DNA of 57,557 nt from Candidatus Eiseniibacteriota bacterium (GCA_005893265.1 VBOX01000056.1:1-57557); one strand, 5' to 3'; counted from the stretch's first letter, positions 40,452 through 50,202 are shown. A program made the numbers and translations. Notes: generated by a model not told the origin, from the letters alone.

Positions 40452-41375
40452 TCAGGACACCAGCCCCTCGTCGAACGTGAGGCGCCCGCGGCGCGGCTCG
40501 AGGGTAGCGTGCGCGCCCAGCGGCAATGGAAGGTTACGCCGTCCGTGCCCGGCGTGAAGCCCCGCGAGAACCGGAACGCCCAACTCCCCCAGACGATCGC
40601 GCAGGACCTCGCTCAATCTCAGCTCGCGGTGCTTCGGTTTTGGCACGCAGTTGATGAAGCTCCCGAGGGCCACCCCACGGGTACCGCGGAGCGCGCCCGC
40701 CAGAGAGAGATGCGTGAGCAAGGCGTCGATCTTGTACGGCGGCTCGTTGACCTCTTCCAAGAAGACAATCGCTCCGCGGAAGGAGGGAATGAACGGCGTC
40801 CCTGTAGCGTGGTTGACCAGGGCCAGATTGCCGCCCAGCACGTGCCCGGATGCCGAAGCGCGCCCGCCCGCCACCCGTCGCGGGACCGCCAACGATCGGA
40901 TTCCAAGCGCGGGGCTCGGGTTCGAAAGCCATGTGAGCCATCGGCTGATTTCCCCTCGCCGCCCGAAGCCCAGGCCGTGCAGGTTCGGCCCGTGGAGCGT
41001 GCGAACCCCCGCGTGAGCCTGAAAGCCGAGGTGCAGGAAGGTCGCGTCCGAGTACCCCGCGAAGATCTTCGGGTCGCGGCGCATCGCGTTCCAATCCACT
41101 TGGGTGGCGATTCGCATCGCCCCATAGCCGCCCCGGGCCATGAGCACGCACCGGACGTCCGGATCGCGGAGCATCCGGTTGAGATCCTCCGCGCGCGCGG
41201 CGTCCGTTCCCGCGAGATGGCCCCGCCGGTCGTAGAGATGCCGCCCGAGCTTGGGGCGATAGCCCGCCTGTTCCAGGACTTGGAGCCCCGCGACGACGTA
41301 CCGGTGCAGCACCGGCCCCGACGGAGCGACGATGCCGATCCGGTCCCCTGGGCGTAACCGGGGCGGCGCCTTCAT
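40452..41375 (-). CDS. ldcA: LD-carboxypeptidase (peptidase family S66)
   Basis: LdcA-type enzymes remove the terminal D-Ala from murein tetrapeptides during cell-wall recycling. The 307-residue protein shows GIVAPSGPV, MARGGYGAMR, the nucleophile Ser109 in AGYSDATFLHLGF, the Glu in VFLEEVNEPPYKID and His277 in LHAGHGRRNLPLPLG, so the Ser-Glu-His set is complete. ATG 41375 overlaps the dacB stop as ATGA; the longer frame upstream is a dacB shadow. Co-translation with a DD-carboxypeptidase supports a peptidoglycan role. MccF-like immunity proteins belong to the same family and cannot be fully excluded. Confidence 0.92.
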   Translation of the reverse strand: MKAPPRLRPGDRIGIVAPSGPVLHRYVVAGLQVLEQAGYRPKLGRHLYDRRGHLAGTDAARAEDLNRMLRDPDVRCVLMARGGYGAMRIATQVDWNAMRRDPKIFAGYSDATFLHLGFQAHAGVRTLHGPNLHGLGFGRRGEISRWLTWLSNPSPALGIRSLAVPRRVAGGRASASGHVLGGNLALVNHATGTPFIPSFRGAIVFLEEVNEPPYKIDALLTHLSLAGALRGTRGVALGSFINCVPKPKHRELRLSEVLRDRLGELGVPVLAGLHAGHGRRNLPLPLGAHATLEPRRGRLTFDEGLVS

Positions 41376-42979
41376 CGTGGGATCATCCTTGGCGTCGCGC
41401 CTCCAGGCGCTGTCCCCGACTCCGCTCCTCTTCGATACCGGCTGAGAGCGCCGACGATGGCCTCTTCCGCGGCTCGGGCTGAAGCGACGCCCCCCCGGTT
41501 CCCGTTGCTCAGGATCGAGAACACGATCCGCTCTCCCTCGGCGGAGGTCACATATCCCGAGAGCGCGCTCACGTTGGTGAGCGTTCCCGATTTGGCCCGG
41601 AGCGACGCCTCCGGGCCCAGGTCCGGAAACCGGCGTTGGAGGGTCCCCACGCCACCAGGAACGGCGAGGGTTTCGCGAAAGACCTTGCTCAGCGTGGAGT
41701 CCTGTCCGAGATACGCGAGCCATCGAACGAACGCGCGCGGCGTCGCGAGATTGAGCGGCGATAACCCGGATCCGTCCACGAACGAGAGATCGAGAGTATC
41801 CACGCCCGCCTCCGCCAGCATCGATGAAAGCTTGCGCAGGCCCTGCGCGGCGGTTTTCCCGGCCGGGGCGGGATCGAGGAGACGCAGCAATGCCTCCGTC
41901 TCGACGTTCAGGCTGTACGCATCCACCATGGAAACGACTTCCGACGCCGGGGGGGACGAGAGGCTCGTCAACGTCACCGGATCCTTGGAGCCGGGCCGCC
42001 TGCCGTTCGCCGGCATGGTCGCGACTGTCCCCTTGACCTTGATCCCCGCCCGCCTCATCGCGCCTAAGAGTACGAGCCCGGCCGTGGAATCGGGCTCAGG
42101 CACGGCGACCTGGCGCTTGGCCACGCCGCCGCGCGGAACCCGCCCGCTGACGCGTAGAACTCGCGAGCCCGGGTCCCGTGAGATCGAGAGCACGGGTGCC
42201 GACGAGGAATCCACGAGCGACAGCCGGCCCTCCATCTTGAGCGGCGTCTCGGGGGGATCCAAGGAGAGCACGACGCCGGTTGGGGTCGCGGTCGCCAGGA
42301 GAGTCGCGGCGTTACCGTTCGCGAGCACCGAATTCAGCGGAGCCCCGTAGGACCACGGCAGGTCGTCGACCGCCCACCCCGGCCCGTACGGCTCGCGGGC
42401 GAAGAGGGTCCCATCCACCCAAACCGTGCCCTCGAATTTTCGCATCCCCGACTCGTAGAGCAGATAGGCGAGCGAATCGAGAAGGCCCCGGGAACCCGGT
42501 TTGAGCAGCTGGTACACGTCGGGGTATCCCGATCCACGCAGGATCAGATCCCCCTTGAGCGCGAGCTCGCGCCTCCCCTTGCTTCGGTCGAGCTTGCCTA
42601 CCGCCGCGATGTCCGCGAGCCCGCGCGCGTCCGGCCCGAATTGCTTGAGGAACGCTCCGGTCACGAAGAGCTTCATGTTGCTCGCCGGGATGAAACGGCC
42701 CTCCGGGTTCAGCCCGAGCAGGGTATCTCCCCGATCGAGAGATACCGCGAGGATGCCGACGTGGGAGCGCGCCGCCGCCTCCGTGCCGAAGCGAAGCGAA
42801 TCGGCGAGCGGTCCGGAGGGTACGTCGCACGCCGCGAAGACATGGCCGTCCCACCCAAGAATCGCCGAGAGGACCGGAACGAGGAGCAAGAGAGCCGCGG
42901 CGGCTCGCCTGCGCAGCGAACCGGGGCGGACCAGGAAGGGCCCGCCCCGGGAAAGGCTAGCAGCTCGCGGCCAGCTCAA
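41372..42979 (-). CDS. dacB: D-alanyl-D-alanine carboxypeptidase/endopeptidase (PBP4, family S13)
   Basis: PBP4-type enzymes trim or cut peptidoglycan cross-bridges in the periplasm. The catalytic motifs are SxxK in PASNMKLFVTGAFL, SxN in AYSLNVETEALL and KSG in LRAKSGTLTNVSAL, with FVDGSGLSPLN before the last. An Arg-rich segment and long hydrophobic stretch (RRRAAAALLLLVPVLSAILG) act as signal peptide. The start is uncertain: TTG 42979 overlaps the PorV-like stop and is given here; an ATG at 43045 would overlap that gene by 70 nt. It is coupled to ldcA. Confidence 0.92.
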   Translation of the reverse strand: MSWPRAASLSRGGPFLVRPGSLRRRAAAALLLLVPVLSAILGWDGHVFAACDVPSGPLADSLRFGTEAAARSHVGILAVSLDRGDTLLGLNPEGRFIPASNMKLFVTGAFLKQFGPDARGLADIAAVGKLDRSKGRRELALKGDLILRGSGYPDVYQLLKPGSRGLLDSLAYLLYESGMRKFEGTVWVDGTLFAREPYGPGWAVDDLPWSYGAPLNSVLANGNAATLLATATPTGVVLSLDPPETPLKMEGRLSLVDSSSAPVLSISRDPGSRVLRVSGRVPRGGVAKRQVAVPEPDSTAGLVLLGAMRRAGIKVKGTVATMPANGRRPGSKDPVTLTSLSSPPASEVVSMVDAYSLNVETEALLRLLDPAPAGKTAAQGLRKLSSMLAEAGVDTLDLSFVDGSGLSPLNLATPRAFVRWLAYLGQDSTLSKVFRETLAVPGGVGTLQRRFPDLGPEASLRAKSGTLTNVSALSGYVTSAEGERIVFSILSNGNRGGVASARAAEEAIVGALSRYRRGAESGTAPGGATPRMIPR

Positions 42980-43925
42980 AACGCGATTTTGAGCGAGACC
43001 TGCTGATTGTCGTCGAAGAATTCGCCCATGTGGGTTCCCGCCCAATCGAAGCTCAGGGGACGGTCGCCCATTTTGAAATTGAGCCCGGCACCGTAGCTAT
43101 AGCTATAGAGGTAGTCCGGCTGCCGGTCCGCTTCATTGAGCGCAGCCTGACCCACGTAGCCCCCCCTCAGGGCGATGTGCTCGCCGAGCATGTTTCGTAG
43201 GAGACTCCGATCTGCATAAACGACGGCAGCTCGAAGTCCGTCGGCTCGAGTCGAACCACGTGAGGCTGAGCCGAGGGGTCATCGCCCGGAAGAATGAACC
43301 TCTGCTCGAAGTCAGGACCGCTGAAACGCATGTTGGGGCCGACATTCTTCATCGCAAATCCGAACCTGAGCCCGCGCCAGCCCGGGTCGTATTGGACTCC
43401 GAAATCCATGGCAAGACCGGTCGCGGAGGTCTGCGCGATCTTTTCATTGATGTAGCTCGCCGTAAATCCCAGCATGACCCTGTCGGTCATCCGGCGACCG
43501 TACGACAATCCGAATACGGAATACGTCGGATTGAGGATCTCCCCCGTTCCCTCCGGCGCGTCCTCCGTGGTGACGATGATGTCTCCAATGTTCAGCACCT
43601 TGAGCGAGAACGCCACATTCCCGGCGGACCCCAGCTTCGTGGAGACAACCCCATAGTTCACCTTGGTATCCGCGATGTAGCTGCTGTAGGCGACCATCGC
43701 CTCCGCGTTGTCGGTCGCGGCGAGCGATGCCGGGTTGTAGTAAAGATTGGCGATGCCATTGCCGAGCGCCGTCGACGCCCCGCTCATGGCGATCGCAGCG
43801 GCTCCCACCGGGATGCGCAGCTCCTGCGCTCCGGCTGTTCCGAGCCGGTCGAGCCCCCCAGCCTCCGCGCTTCCTGCGATGCCGAGCAGCGCGAGCGGGA
43901 GGACGATCACAAGAAAGGCCCTCAT
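42976..43925 (-). pseudogene. PorV/PorQ-like outer-membrane protein, interrupted by internal loss and frameshift
   Basis: From ATG 43925 (GGAGGG 8 nt upstream) a signal peptide (FLVIVLPLALLGIAGSAEAG) leads into ELRIPVGAAAIAMSGASTAL and GIANLYYNPASLAATDNAEA, the PorV/UPF0164-type barrel start. The barrel continues to LPSFMQIGVSYE, then goes out of frame near 43190 and stops at 43167. The C-terminal strands (LGEHIALRGGYVGQAALNEA ... QVSLKIAF) follow in another phase to 42976. About 30-35 residues between the two parts appear to be lost, and the phase needs 3n+1 missing bases. PorV-like proteins serve outer-membrane surface attachment in type IX secretion; here it sits 62 nt downstream of a protein with a sorting-like domain. 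Confidence 0.8.
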
Positions 43926-43987
43926 GTCCCTGACCCTCCGTCCATGGGAAGGAATTGTCGTAGGTTTCATAGCGATCGGGCCCCCCA

Positions 43988-46972
43988 TTAGAAGTTGTCC
44001 AACCGCTCTTTTTCTATGAATACGGCGAGTCGATCTGTTTTCGTGCCGACGCCCTCGACCTCAACGCGGTAGATGTAGACGCCGCTCCCGACGGGGAGAC
44101 GGTTGTCCGTGTGCAGATCCCACACGATTTCAGCACGCGACATGTCGTCGCCGGCCGAGGCGGACCTGCGTATGGTCCGGACGAGATCCCCTGACAGGTT
44201 GAAGATTCGGATGGTCACGTTACGGGACGCTGGAATGTTGGTGAACTTCATGACGCGGTCGAACTGGGTCAGCTCGTACTGGGAGTGCGCGTAGTACGGG
44301 TTCGGAACCGCGAGGATCTTCTTCATGTCGTTTTTCACGATGGTGCCCGGGGCCGAGCCGGAGGGAACCGCCCTGAACTCGAACGTGTCGCCCGTACAGA
44401 GGCTACCGCCCCGGACCCGGAAGCGGCCGCCGGGAAGCGGGTACGTGATCGCCCCGGTGCCCCCCGCGGCCTTGTAGAGCGTGAACCTCCCCAGCGTCTG
44501 GTCGTCGTTTGCAGGGTTGTAATCGGTCGACTTGATGCCGGGCGTCCCCCACGCTACCGAGGCGAACGGGATCCTCCGGATGTAGACCGCGTCGCCAAAG
44601 GTGAAGGTGCCACTGGCGTCGCGGTCGCGCACCATGATCGACATCTTCGCGTCGTCCGAGGGGTCCTCGTACGAGCACTGGCCCAGGTCGTAAACCTCCC
44701 ACGGCACGTTGAACGTGGCCTGTTTCGATGTATCGCCGCCGGCGTATGCCCAGGCCGGCTCCGAGGCCGTGGGAAGCAGCCGGAGCAGGTAATCGTGCTG
44801 GACCGCATCGGCGAAGTTGAAGTTGAGGATGTCGTACGGAACGATGTAGTTTTTCAAGAGGATCGTGCCCGAGGAGTCCACCTGCGCTCCACCCGCCATG
44901 TTGAGGGAGTCCGCAGCGCCCAAAAGACCTGTGCCCCCCTCGAGTTGGTCGATCATCGAGGGGTTTGTCGGGGCGGGATTGACGGTCGTGATGAAGCCTC
45001 TCACGACAGGCGAGTCGAACCCGCCCGTGCTGGGATTGCCGGGACCTGTGAACAGCGTGTCTCCGGATGCCACGCTGATGATCGCCCAGTTACCGCTCGG
45101 GAGGAGCACGACGTGGTACAGGGAATCGCTCACCGCGCCGACCTGACTCACCTGAAGGGTGGCGCCCACCACCTCGGTGCCGATCTGCCGGCCCGTGACC
45201 GTGTAGACCGCGTTACTCCCTCGCGGGGTTGCGGTCACCACGTTGAACCCGCTCTCGAGCACGTCGGTGAGGGTGCCGACCTGGTTGACCCCGACGAAAT
45301 AGGGCGCGACGTTCATGGTGTCCAGCGCAAACGACGTGACCGCGAAATAGTATGGCTTGTTATTGATCAGGCGGCCGCCGTGGAAGCCGTCCGAACTGAT
45401 GTCCAGCTGGAACCGCAGCCCCTCGTCCGTCCCTTTGATCACTTCCAAACGCTCGACCGCTCCCACCTGAGAATTGAAGAGGTCGCTGTAGAGGGCCGCG
45501 TACCCGTCCCCAGAGACATCATACGTGGCGAGGACCTTGGCCTCTCTGAACCCTCCGCTCGACGGAAGCTGCCAGACGCGGAAGCCCTCGAACACGTAGT
45601 CCTGCTTGAGAAACACATTCGCCGAGTGCGTGCCCACCGGCGTTTGGTCCCAGATCAGCCGGACCGATCGATCAAGATCCTGCACGTAGACGGTCGGGTT
45701 GGGGGGAGGCGCGGGAATGTCAAAATTAAGATCGAAAACAATCTGGGCTTGCTTGTCCTTTTCCTTGAGGTCCGTGATCGACGAGAGCCGATCGTTCCCC
45801 TGCCCGACGATGATCGCGATCGTCACCTCCTGCGAGTCCCCGGGCGCCATTGTGAAAGGCCCGGTGGACAGCTGGAGACGGCGGTCTGCCGGGCTCGAAT
45901 CGAGCCAACCGGTGCCGGCCACCGGGTCGCCGGGAACTTGGAAACGGGTGATCGCTTGGGCCGTGTCGTTGAACAGGTGCACCGGTGTTCCGTTTGCGTT
46001 GAGCCCCTGCATATAGTTGTACGTCTGATCGGCGCCGCGGGGATCCGTCCCGTTGATGTACTTGTTGAACGACGTCATCCCCAGGGTATCGAAAACGCCC
46101 GGCGTCCCCGAGGGCACGATCGGACCCCGGAAGAAATCGTAGCCCACCGCGGGCGGCGTGCCCCCGTACTGCTGATCGGCGTTGGTCGCGTTGTAGCAGA
46201 AGCCGAGGCTCCGCGTGGTGTCGCAGCCGACGAGGTCGTCCGTGAACCCGCCAAGGTCGGGGTCGCTCCAGGCGGAGACGTACATGCTGTCGAGCGTATT
46301 CCCGCCCTTGTTGAACAGCTTGTAGCGCACGAAGATGATGTTCCCGAGCGCTCCCGACCGGTTGAACGCGAACGTCGTCTGCTGGATCTCGACCCCGAGC
46401 GGCTCCGTTGAGCCGGCGAGGTTGCTGTGCACGTCGGGGTCCGCGTCGTTGTAGACGCTCCAGATCATCATGTCGCCCACGAGTGCCGGCGCCCCGGTCG
46501 AATCGACTGGAGCGCCTTGATCCACGGGCCAATTCAGGTAATCGGCGCTCGTCTTGTCACCTCGGACGATCTTGTAGTTCTTGAAGCGCGGGCTGTCCGT
46601 TTGGAACGTGCCGTTCAACATCGGACCCGGCACGTACTCCTGCGAGTACTCACCCACGGCGACGCGCACTTGGCCGTTCACCTTCGCGCCGATCCATGGA
46701 CCTGCCGCGAAGACCGCCGTCTTGGTCGATCCCTTCGGGTAGAAGAACCCCGCGGCCTGGCTCGTCAGCTCCTCAGCGAACGAGCCGTGGTTCGTGACGA
46801 TCATATCGATGTTGTTCGCATCGATATGGGTCTTGTTGTCCAGAATGGTGGCGGCTCGGCGGGGCACCGTGCGGCGGTTTGGCCCCGCCACCGGTTTCGC
46901 CGCGGCCGCCGCGTCCGAAGCGGCGACCAGCAAGATCAGGCACGCCGTTCCCAGCCAACACAGAAATCGCAT
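43988..46972 (-). CDS. Large secreted surface protein with C-terminal type IX-like sorting domain
   Basis: The 994-residue product has a signal peptide (MRFLCWLGTACLILLVAASD). The body is all-beta with fibronectin/Ig-like stretches (VRLIWDQTPVGTHSANVFLK, LINNKPYYFAVTSFALDTMN). The C-terminal ~90 residues are a sorting-type domain: ILAVPNPYYAHSQYELTQFD, VTIRIFNLSGDLVRTI, LPVGSGVYIYRVEVEG and the end FIEKERLDNF. ATG 46972 is chosen for its GGAGGG ribosome-binding site 9 nt upstream. It follows the TonB-dependent receptor by 63 nt and precedes the PorV-like gene, which fits an export pair. No enzymatic motif is seen. Confidence 0.8.
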   Translation of the reverse strand: MRFLCWLGTACLILLVAASDAAAAAKPVAGPNRRTVPRRAATILDNKTHIDANNIDMIVTNHGSFAEELTSQAAGFFYPKGSTKTAVFAAGPWIGAKVNGQVRVAVGEYSQEYVPGPMLNGTFQTDSPRFKNYKIVRGDKTSADYLNWPVDQGAPVDSTGAPALVGDMMIWSVYNDADPDVHSNLAGSTEPLGVEIQQTTFAFNRSGALGNIIFVRYKLFNKGGNTLDSMYVSAWSDPDLGGFTDDLVGCDTTRSLGFCYNATNADQQYGGTPPAVGYDFFRGPIVPSGTPGVFDTLGMTSFNKYINGTDPRGADQTYNYMQGLNANGTPVHLFNDTAQAITRFQVPGDPVAGTGWLDSSPADRRLQLSTGPFTMAPGDSQEVTIAIIVGQGNDRLSSITDLKEKDKQAQIVFDLNFDIPAPPPNPTVYVQDLDRSVRLIWDQTPVGTHSANVFLKQDYVFEGFRVWQLPSSGGFREAKVLATYDVSGDGYAALYSDLFNSQVGAVERLEVIKGTDEGLRFQLDISSDGFHGGRLINNKPYYFAVTSFALDTMNVAPYFVGVNQVGTLTDVLESGFNVVTATPRGSNAVYTVTGRQIGTEVVGATLQVSQVGAVSDSLYHVVLLPSGNWAIISVASGDTLFTGPGNPSTGGFDSPVVRGFITTVNPAPTNPSMIDQLEGGTGLLGAADSLNMAGGAQVDSSGTILLKNYIVPYDILNFNFADAVQHDYLLRLLPTASEPAWAYAGGDTSKQATFNVPWEVYDLGQCSYEDPSDDAKMSIMVRDRDASGTFTFGDAVYIRRIPFASVAWGTPGIKSTDYNPANDDQTLGRFTLYKAAGGTGAITYPLPGGRFRVRGGSLCTGDTFEFRAVPSGSAPGTIVKNDMKKILAVPNPYYAHSQYELTQFDRVMKFTNIPASRNVTIRIFNLSGDLVRTIRRSASAGDDMSRAEIVWDLHTDNRLPVGSGVYIYRVEVEGVGTKTDRLAVFIEKERLDNF

Positions 46973-47035
46973 CGTGTTCACCCTCCGTGGCTTCGTCAAA
47001 CTTGACCCCACTGCCGCGATGGAGCTCCGCATGGC

Positions 47036-49870
47036 TTAGAAACTGATCTTCGCGCCGAAGCGCACCAGCCGGCCGTTCTCGTGCAACGTTGGACTGAGTT
47101 CCGCCAGGGTGTAGCGCCGCTGGGCATTGGACGTGCTGTAGGTATTCTGCCCCTCCTCGGTGTTGAGGAAGTTGGTGGTCTCTGCGTTTCCCGTTCCCGT
47201 GTAGACGGTGCGGACATTGTCGCGATCGAAGACGTTGAGCACCCAAAGGTATACGTCGAGGGTCTGGGCACCGAGACTCAGCCCCTTGCTGGCCTTGACG
47301 TCGGCCGACACGGTCCAGGGCCCGTACCGAGAGTTGATCGGGCCGATCGGCTGCGCCGAAACGGCGGCGAGCGTCACCTCGTTGTAAATACGGGTCGGCG
47401 TGTATGGGAACCCGCTTCCCGCATTCACGAGCACGTTGATGCCGGCGTTCTCGAGTATCTTTTTCCCGCTCAGCGCTGGCCCCTCTCCCTTGCCGAGCCT
47501 GTAATCGAGGTTCCACGAAAACTTGTGCCGCTGGTCGAACGCGAGCGGAGTCGCGATCTTCGGCACCTCGTCCGCGGTCCACGCGATGTTCCGTTGCGTC
47601 TGCGAGACCGAGCCCGTGCCCGTCGCCCAGGACAAGCTGTAGGACGCCGTCATGGAGACATAGCCCACGCGCCTCAACGTGTAGGCGAGATCGAGCCCTT
47701 TGATCGTCGCGAAGTCGCGGTTGCGATAGGAGGAGAAGGCGTTCGGATTCGAGGGAATGCTCGTGATCTCGACCAGATCCTTCACGTCCTTGTAGTACGC
47801 GGCCGCCTCGATTCTCGAGCGCTCGGTGGGCGTGTGCGCGATTCCGACTTCATAGGCCGTGGTTTGCTCCGGCTTGAGATTCGGATTTCCGAACCCGACG
47901 AAGTACCCACCGGTTCTGATCTTGTGTTCCAGGAAGGCGTAGCTCACGTAGAGGTCTTGAAGGTTCGGCTGCTGGAAGAACTTTCCATAGTTCACATGGA
48001 CCAGCGTCCTGTCGCTCACCGGGAACCCGACGCCAAGGCGTGGGCTTAGCCTCCGATAGACTTTCGACTCCTGTAGATCCTGGGGGTCGAGCCTCGTCGG
48101 CAGGTTGGTCGAGTCGTTCACGTCCGACTGGAGCGGCGTGGTCTCGCTCCGCAACGATCGCGTGGACGGGGTGAGGTAATCGAACCTGAGCCCCCCGTTC
48201 ACGACGAGCCCAAGTTGCTCGTACTTCCCCTGTGCGTAGAGCGACGCCACCTTGGGATGCTTGGGTCCGTCCAGGCCCCCGTCGGTCTTCTCCCCGAAGG
48301 CATCGAACCCGTACCGATCCGCATCCAGGGTGTTCTTGGGAAGGATCACCCCGGCGCTGTCTTCGTAGAGCGCCGTCGGGTAGTAGTGGTCGTAATAGCG
48401 AAGCGTGTGACGTTGGTAATCGCCGCCCACTTTGACCTGGAACGCCTTCGAGATCTGGTTCGCATAGTCGGCTGCGGCGCCGTAGTAGGAAGAAGTCCTG
48501 TGGAGGAAGTCGTCCCACACGTGTGCGCCCTGCGGGTCCTTAGCCCCGTAGAAGAAGAGCGCTTCATTGGAATCGTATGTTGGATCGCCCTTTCCCTGCG
48601 GAAACGCGTACGCCTTGAGGTTGTCAAAATAAACGCCGTCGCCGCGGATCCGGTCGGTGAGGAAGTAGTTGGCCTTCACTTCGTAGTAGGAGCGGGTGCT
48701 CAAGCTGTGGTTCCACGTTCCGTACGCCGAATAGTTCTTGTCGCGGAAGCGAGGAGCGTGCTCGAGGTCGAACCGATACGGATTTTGAAACTGCTGCCAC
48801 TTGTCCTCGTTGTACGTGCCGCCAAGCTTCAGCGTTTTCAGCGGGCTGGGCTTCCACGAAAGCTTCCCGACCCCGGACCAGGTCTTGCTATCGTTCGAGG
48901 GCAGGACTCCGTTCGTAAACAGCCCGGGTTGCGAGGGATCCCCCACCTCGTCCGTGATGATGCTCGGCCTGCGATCCTGGACATCCTTCCGCTCGCCGGC
49001 CGCGTAGAAGGTCACCTGCTTCATGCTTGGAGCCAGGGGGCCGCCCACCGAGGCGCTGAAGTTCTTGTAGCCCCGGCTCTTCTCGAACCAGTCTCCGAGG
49101 ACACCCTCCGCGGATCCGAAGTACTTCTCGCCGCCTTCCTTCGTCACGATGTTGATCGCGCCCGAATTGATGCGCCCGTATTCGGCGTTGAATCCGCCGG
49201 TCTGGACCACGATCTCTTCGATCGCGTCGCCGTTGATCGCCGTCGTCGAGACGCCCGTGAGCGGATCCTGCTGCGAGAAGCCATCCACGTAGTAGGCGAC
49301 CTCATTGGGGCGGCCGCCGCGAATGATCAACGTGTTGTTGTTCTGCGCTTCGTTATCGATGTTCAACTTGAAGTTGACGACGCCCGATTGCTGCGCCACG
49401 GCATCCTGGTAGCCGCGCAGCGGCTGATACTTGATGTCGTCTCCGGAGAGAAACTTCGCGGAGCCTGTCAGGTCCTTCTGGATCAGGGGACGCTCCGCCT
49501 TGATGACCACTTCGGGCACGTTCGTCAGCACCGTGGATTCGATCGAGAAGTCGAGCCTGGTGTTGAAGTCGGGGATGATCTCCACGTCCTGCCGTACCTG
49601 CGAGACGAAGCCCAAGAGCGAGACTCGAACCGAATAGTGCCCGGCGGGAACATTCAAGATGCTGTAGTTCCCCTGGGCGTCGGTCACCGCCCCGCGCTTC
49701 AGATCCGGGATCGCGATGCTGGCGAGCGCTACCGGCTCTCCGGTTTTCGCGTCGTGGACGACCCCGGACAGCTGTCCCGTCGTTCCAGCCCGCGCGGTGC
49801 CAAACACAAAAACGGCGCTGGCCAAAAGGATGGCCGCGCCCAGTACAACCCTAAGACGAGGTCGAAGCAT
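47036..49870 (-). CDS. TonB-dependent outer-membrane receptor with carboxypeptidase-regulatory-like domain
   Basis: The 944-residue protein starts (ATG 49870, GGGGGG 7 nt upstream) with a signal peptide, then a carboxypeptidase-regulatory-like domain (~33-115: GVVHDAKTGEPVALASIAIP, GNYSILNVPAGHYSVRVSLL). The plug domain follows (~130-250: IRGGRPNEVAYYVDGFSQQD, EYGRINSGAINIVTKEGG), then a long 22-strand-type barrel ending RLVRFGAKISF. Such receptors take up siderophores, cofactors or glycans with TonB energy. No SusD partner is adjacent. The ligand is unknown; the Fur-family gene two genes upstream makes a metal chelate one guess. Confidence 0.9.
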   Translation of the reverse strand: MLRPRLRVVLGAAILLASAVFVFGTARAGTTGQLSGVVHDAKTGEPVALASIAIPDLKRGAVTDAQGNYSILNVPAGHYSVRVSLLGFVSQVRQDVEIIPDFNTRLDFSIESTVLTNVPEVVIKAERPLIQKDLTGSAKFLSGDDIKYQPLRGYQDAVAQQSGVVNFKLNIDNEAQNNNTLIIRGGRPNEVAYYVDGFSQQDPLTGVSTTAINGDAIEEIVVQTGGFNAEYGRINSGAINIVTKEGGEKYFGSAEGVLGDWFEKSRGYKNFSASVGGPLAPSMKQVTFYAAGERKDVQDRRPSIITDEVGDPSQPGLFTNGVLPSNDSKTWSGVGKLSWKPSPLKTLKLGGTYNEDKWQQFQNPYRFDLEHAPRFRDKNYSAYGTWNHSLSTRSYYEVKANYFLTDRIRGDGVYFDNLKAYAFPQGKGDPTYDSNEALFFYGAKDPQGAHVWDDFLHRTSSYYGAAADYANQISKAFQVKVGGDYQRHTLRYYDHYYPTALYEDSAGVILPKNTLDADRYGFDAFGEKTDGGLDGPKHPKVASLYAQGKYEQLGLVVNGGLRFDYLTPSTRSLRSETTPLQSDVNDSTNLPTRLDPQDLQESKVYRRLSPRLGVGFPVSDRTLVHVNYGKFFQQPNLQDLYVSYAFLEHKIRTGGYFVGFGNPNLKPEQTTAYEVGIAHTPTERSRIEAAAYYKDVKDLVEITSIPSNPNAFSSYRNRDFATIKGLDLAYTLRRVGYVSMTASYSLSWATGTGSVSQTQRNIAWTADEVPKIATPLAFDQRHKFSWNLDYRLGKGEGPALSGKKILENAGINVLVNAGSGFPYTPTRIYNEVTLAAVSAQPIGPINSRYGPWTVSADVKASKGLSLGAQTLDVYLWVLNVFDRDNVRTVYTGTGNAETTNFLNTEEGQNTYSTSNAQRRYTLAELSPTLHENGRLVRFGAKISF

Positions 49871-50076
49871 GATTCGCCCCCCTTTGATGATCCACCGTAT
49901 CGCCATTTCGAGGGTTCTCCATCCCTGGCAACGATCGAACCTTGACTTACCGATCCGACCTCTACTCCGCACATCCCGTGCCCAGCCCACAGGCACCCTC
50001 ATTTTGGCCACCGAAGGACTCAAAAAGTTACCGGCTCTGTCGCATTCACCCCCTGATCCGAAGCCCACTTACGAGC

Positions 50077-50101
50077 TGCGGCTCCGAATGCGTGAGCCGC
50101 A
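50077..50101 (-). other. Stem-loop in the 5' leader of the TonB-dependent receptor
   Basis: An 8-bp perfect inverted repeat (TGCGGCTC, 9-nt loop, GAGCCGCA) lies in the ~240-nt transcribed leader between the promoter at 50120-50149 and the gene start. No known riboswitch class was recognised; in particular no cobalamin-type box was seen. Confidence 0.4.
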
Positions 50102-50119
50102 ACACATTCCACTACCTTG

Positions 50120-50149
50120 AAATTACGTACCTGTCCGAAAATTTGTCAA
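50120..50149 (-). promoter_or_regulatory. Promoter for the TonB-dependent receptor
   Basis: On the minus strand TTGACA (50149-50144), an 18-nt AT-rich-start spacer and TAATTT (50125-50120) follow the hairpin terminator of the upstream gene. The -35 is perfect and the -10 is weak. The gap 49871-50259 otherwise holds only this leader and the terminator. Confidence 0.55.
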
Positions 50150-50173
50150 CACTTTTTCCCATGCAAAAGACTA

Positions 50174-50202
50174 GGCCGCCCGGATTGAGTGCCCGGGCGG
50201 CC
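50174..50202 (-). terminator. Rho-independent-like terminator after the 50260-51597 gene
   Basis: A 10-bp perfect GC-rich inverted repeat (GGCCGCCCGG with CCGGGCGGCC, ~9-nt loop) lies about 60 nt past the stop and is followed on the minus strand by TAGTCTTTTG. It separates the beta-barrel gene from the TonB-receptor promoter. Confidence 0.8.

Noticed and set aside
49870..50160. Fur box or cobalamin riboswitch before the TonB-dependent receptor.
   Set aside because: I found no convincing Fur-type 19-bp palindrome and no B12-box-like sequence; only the simple hairpin is supported.
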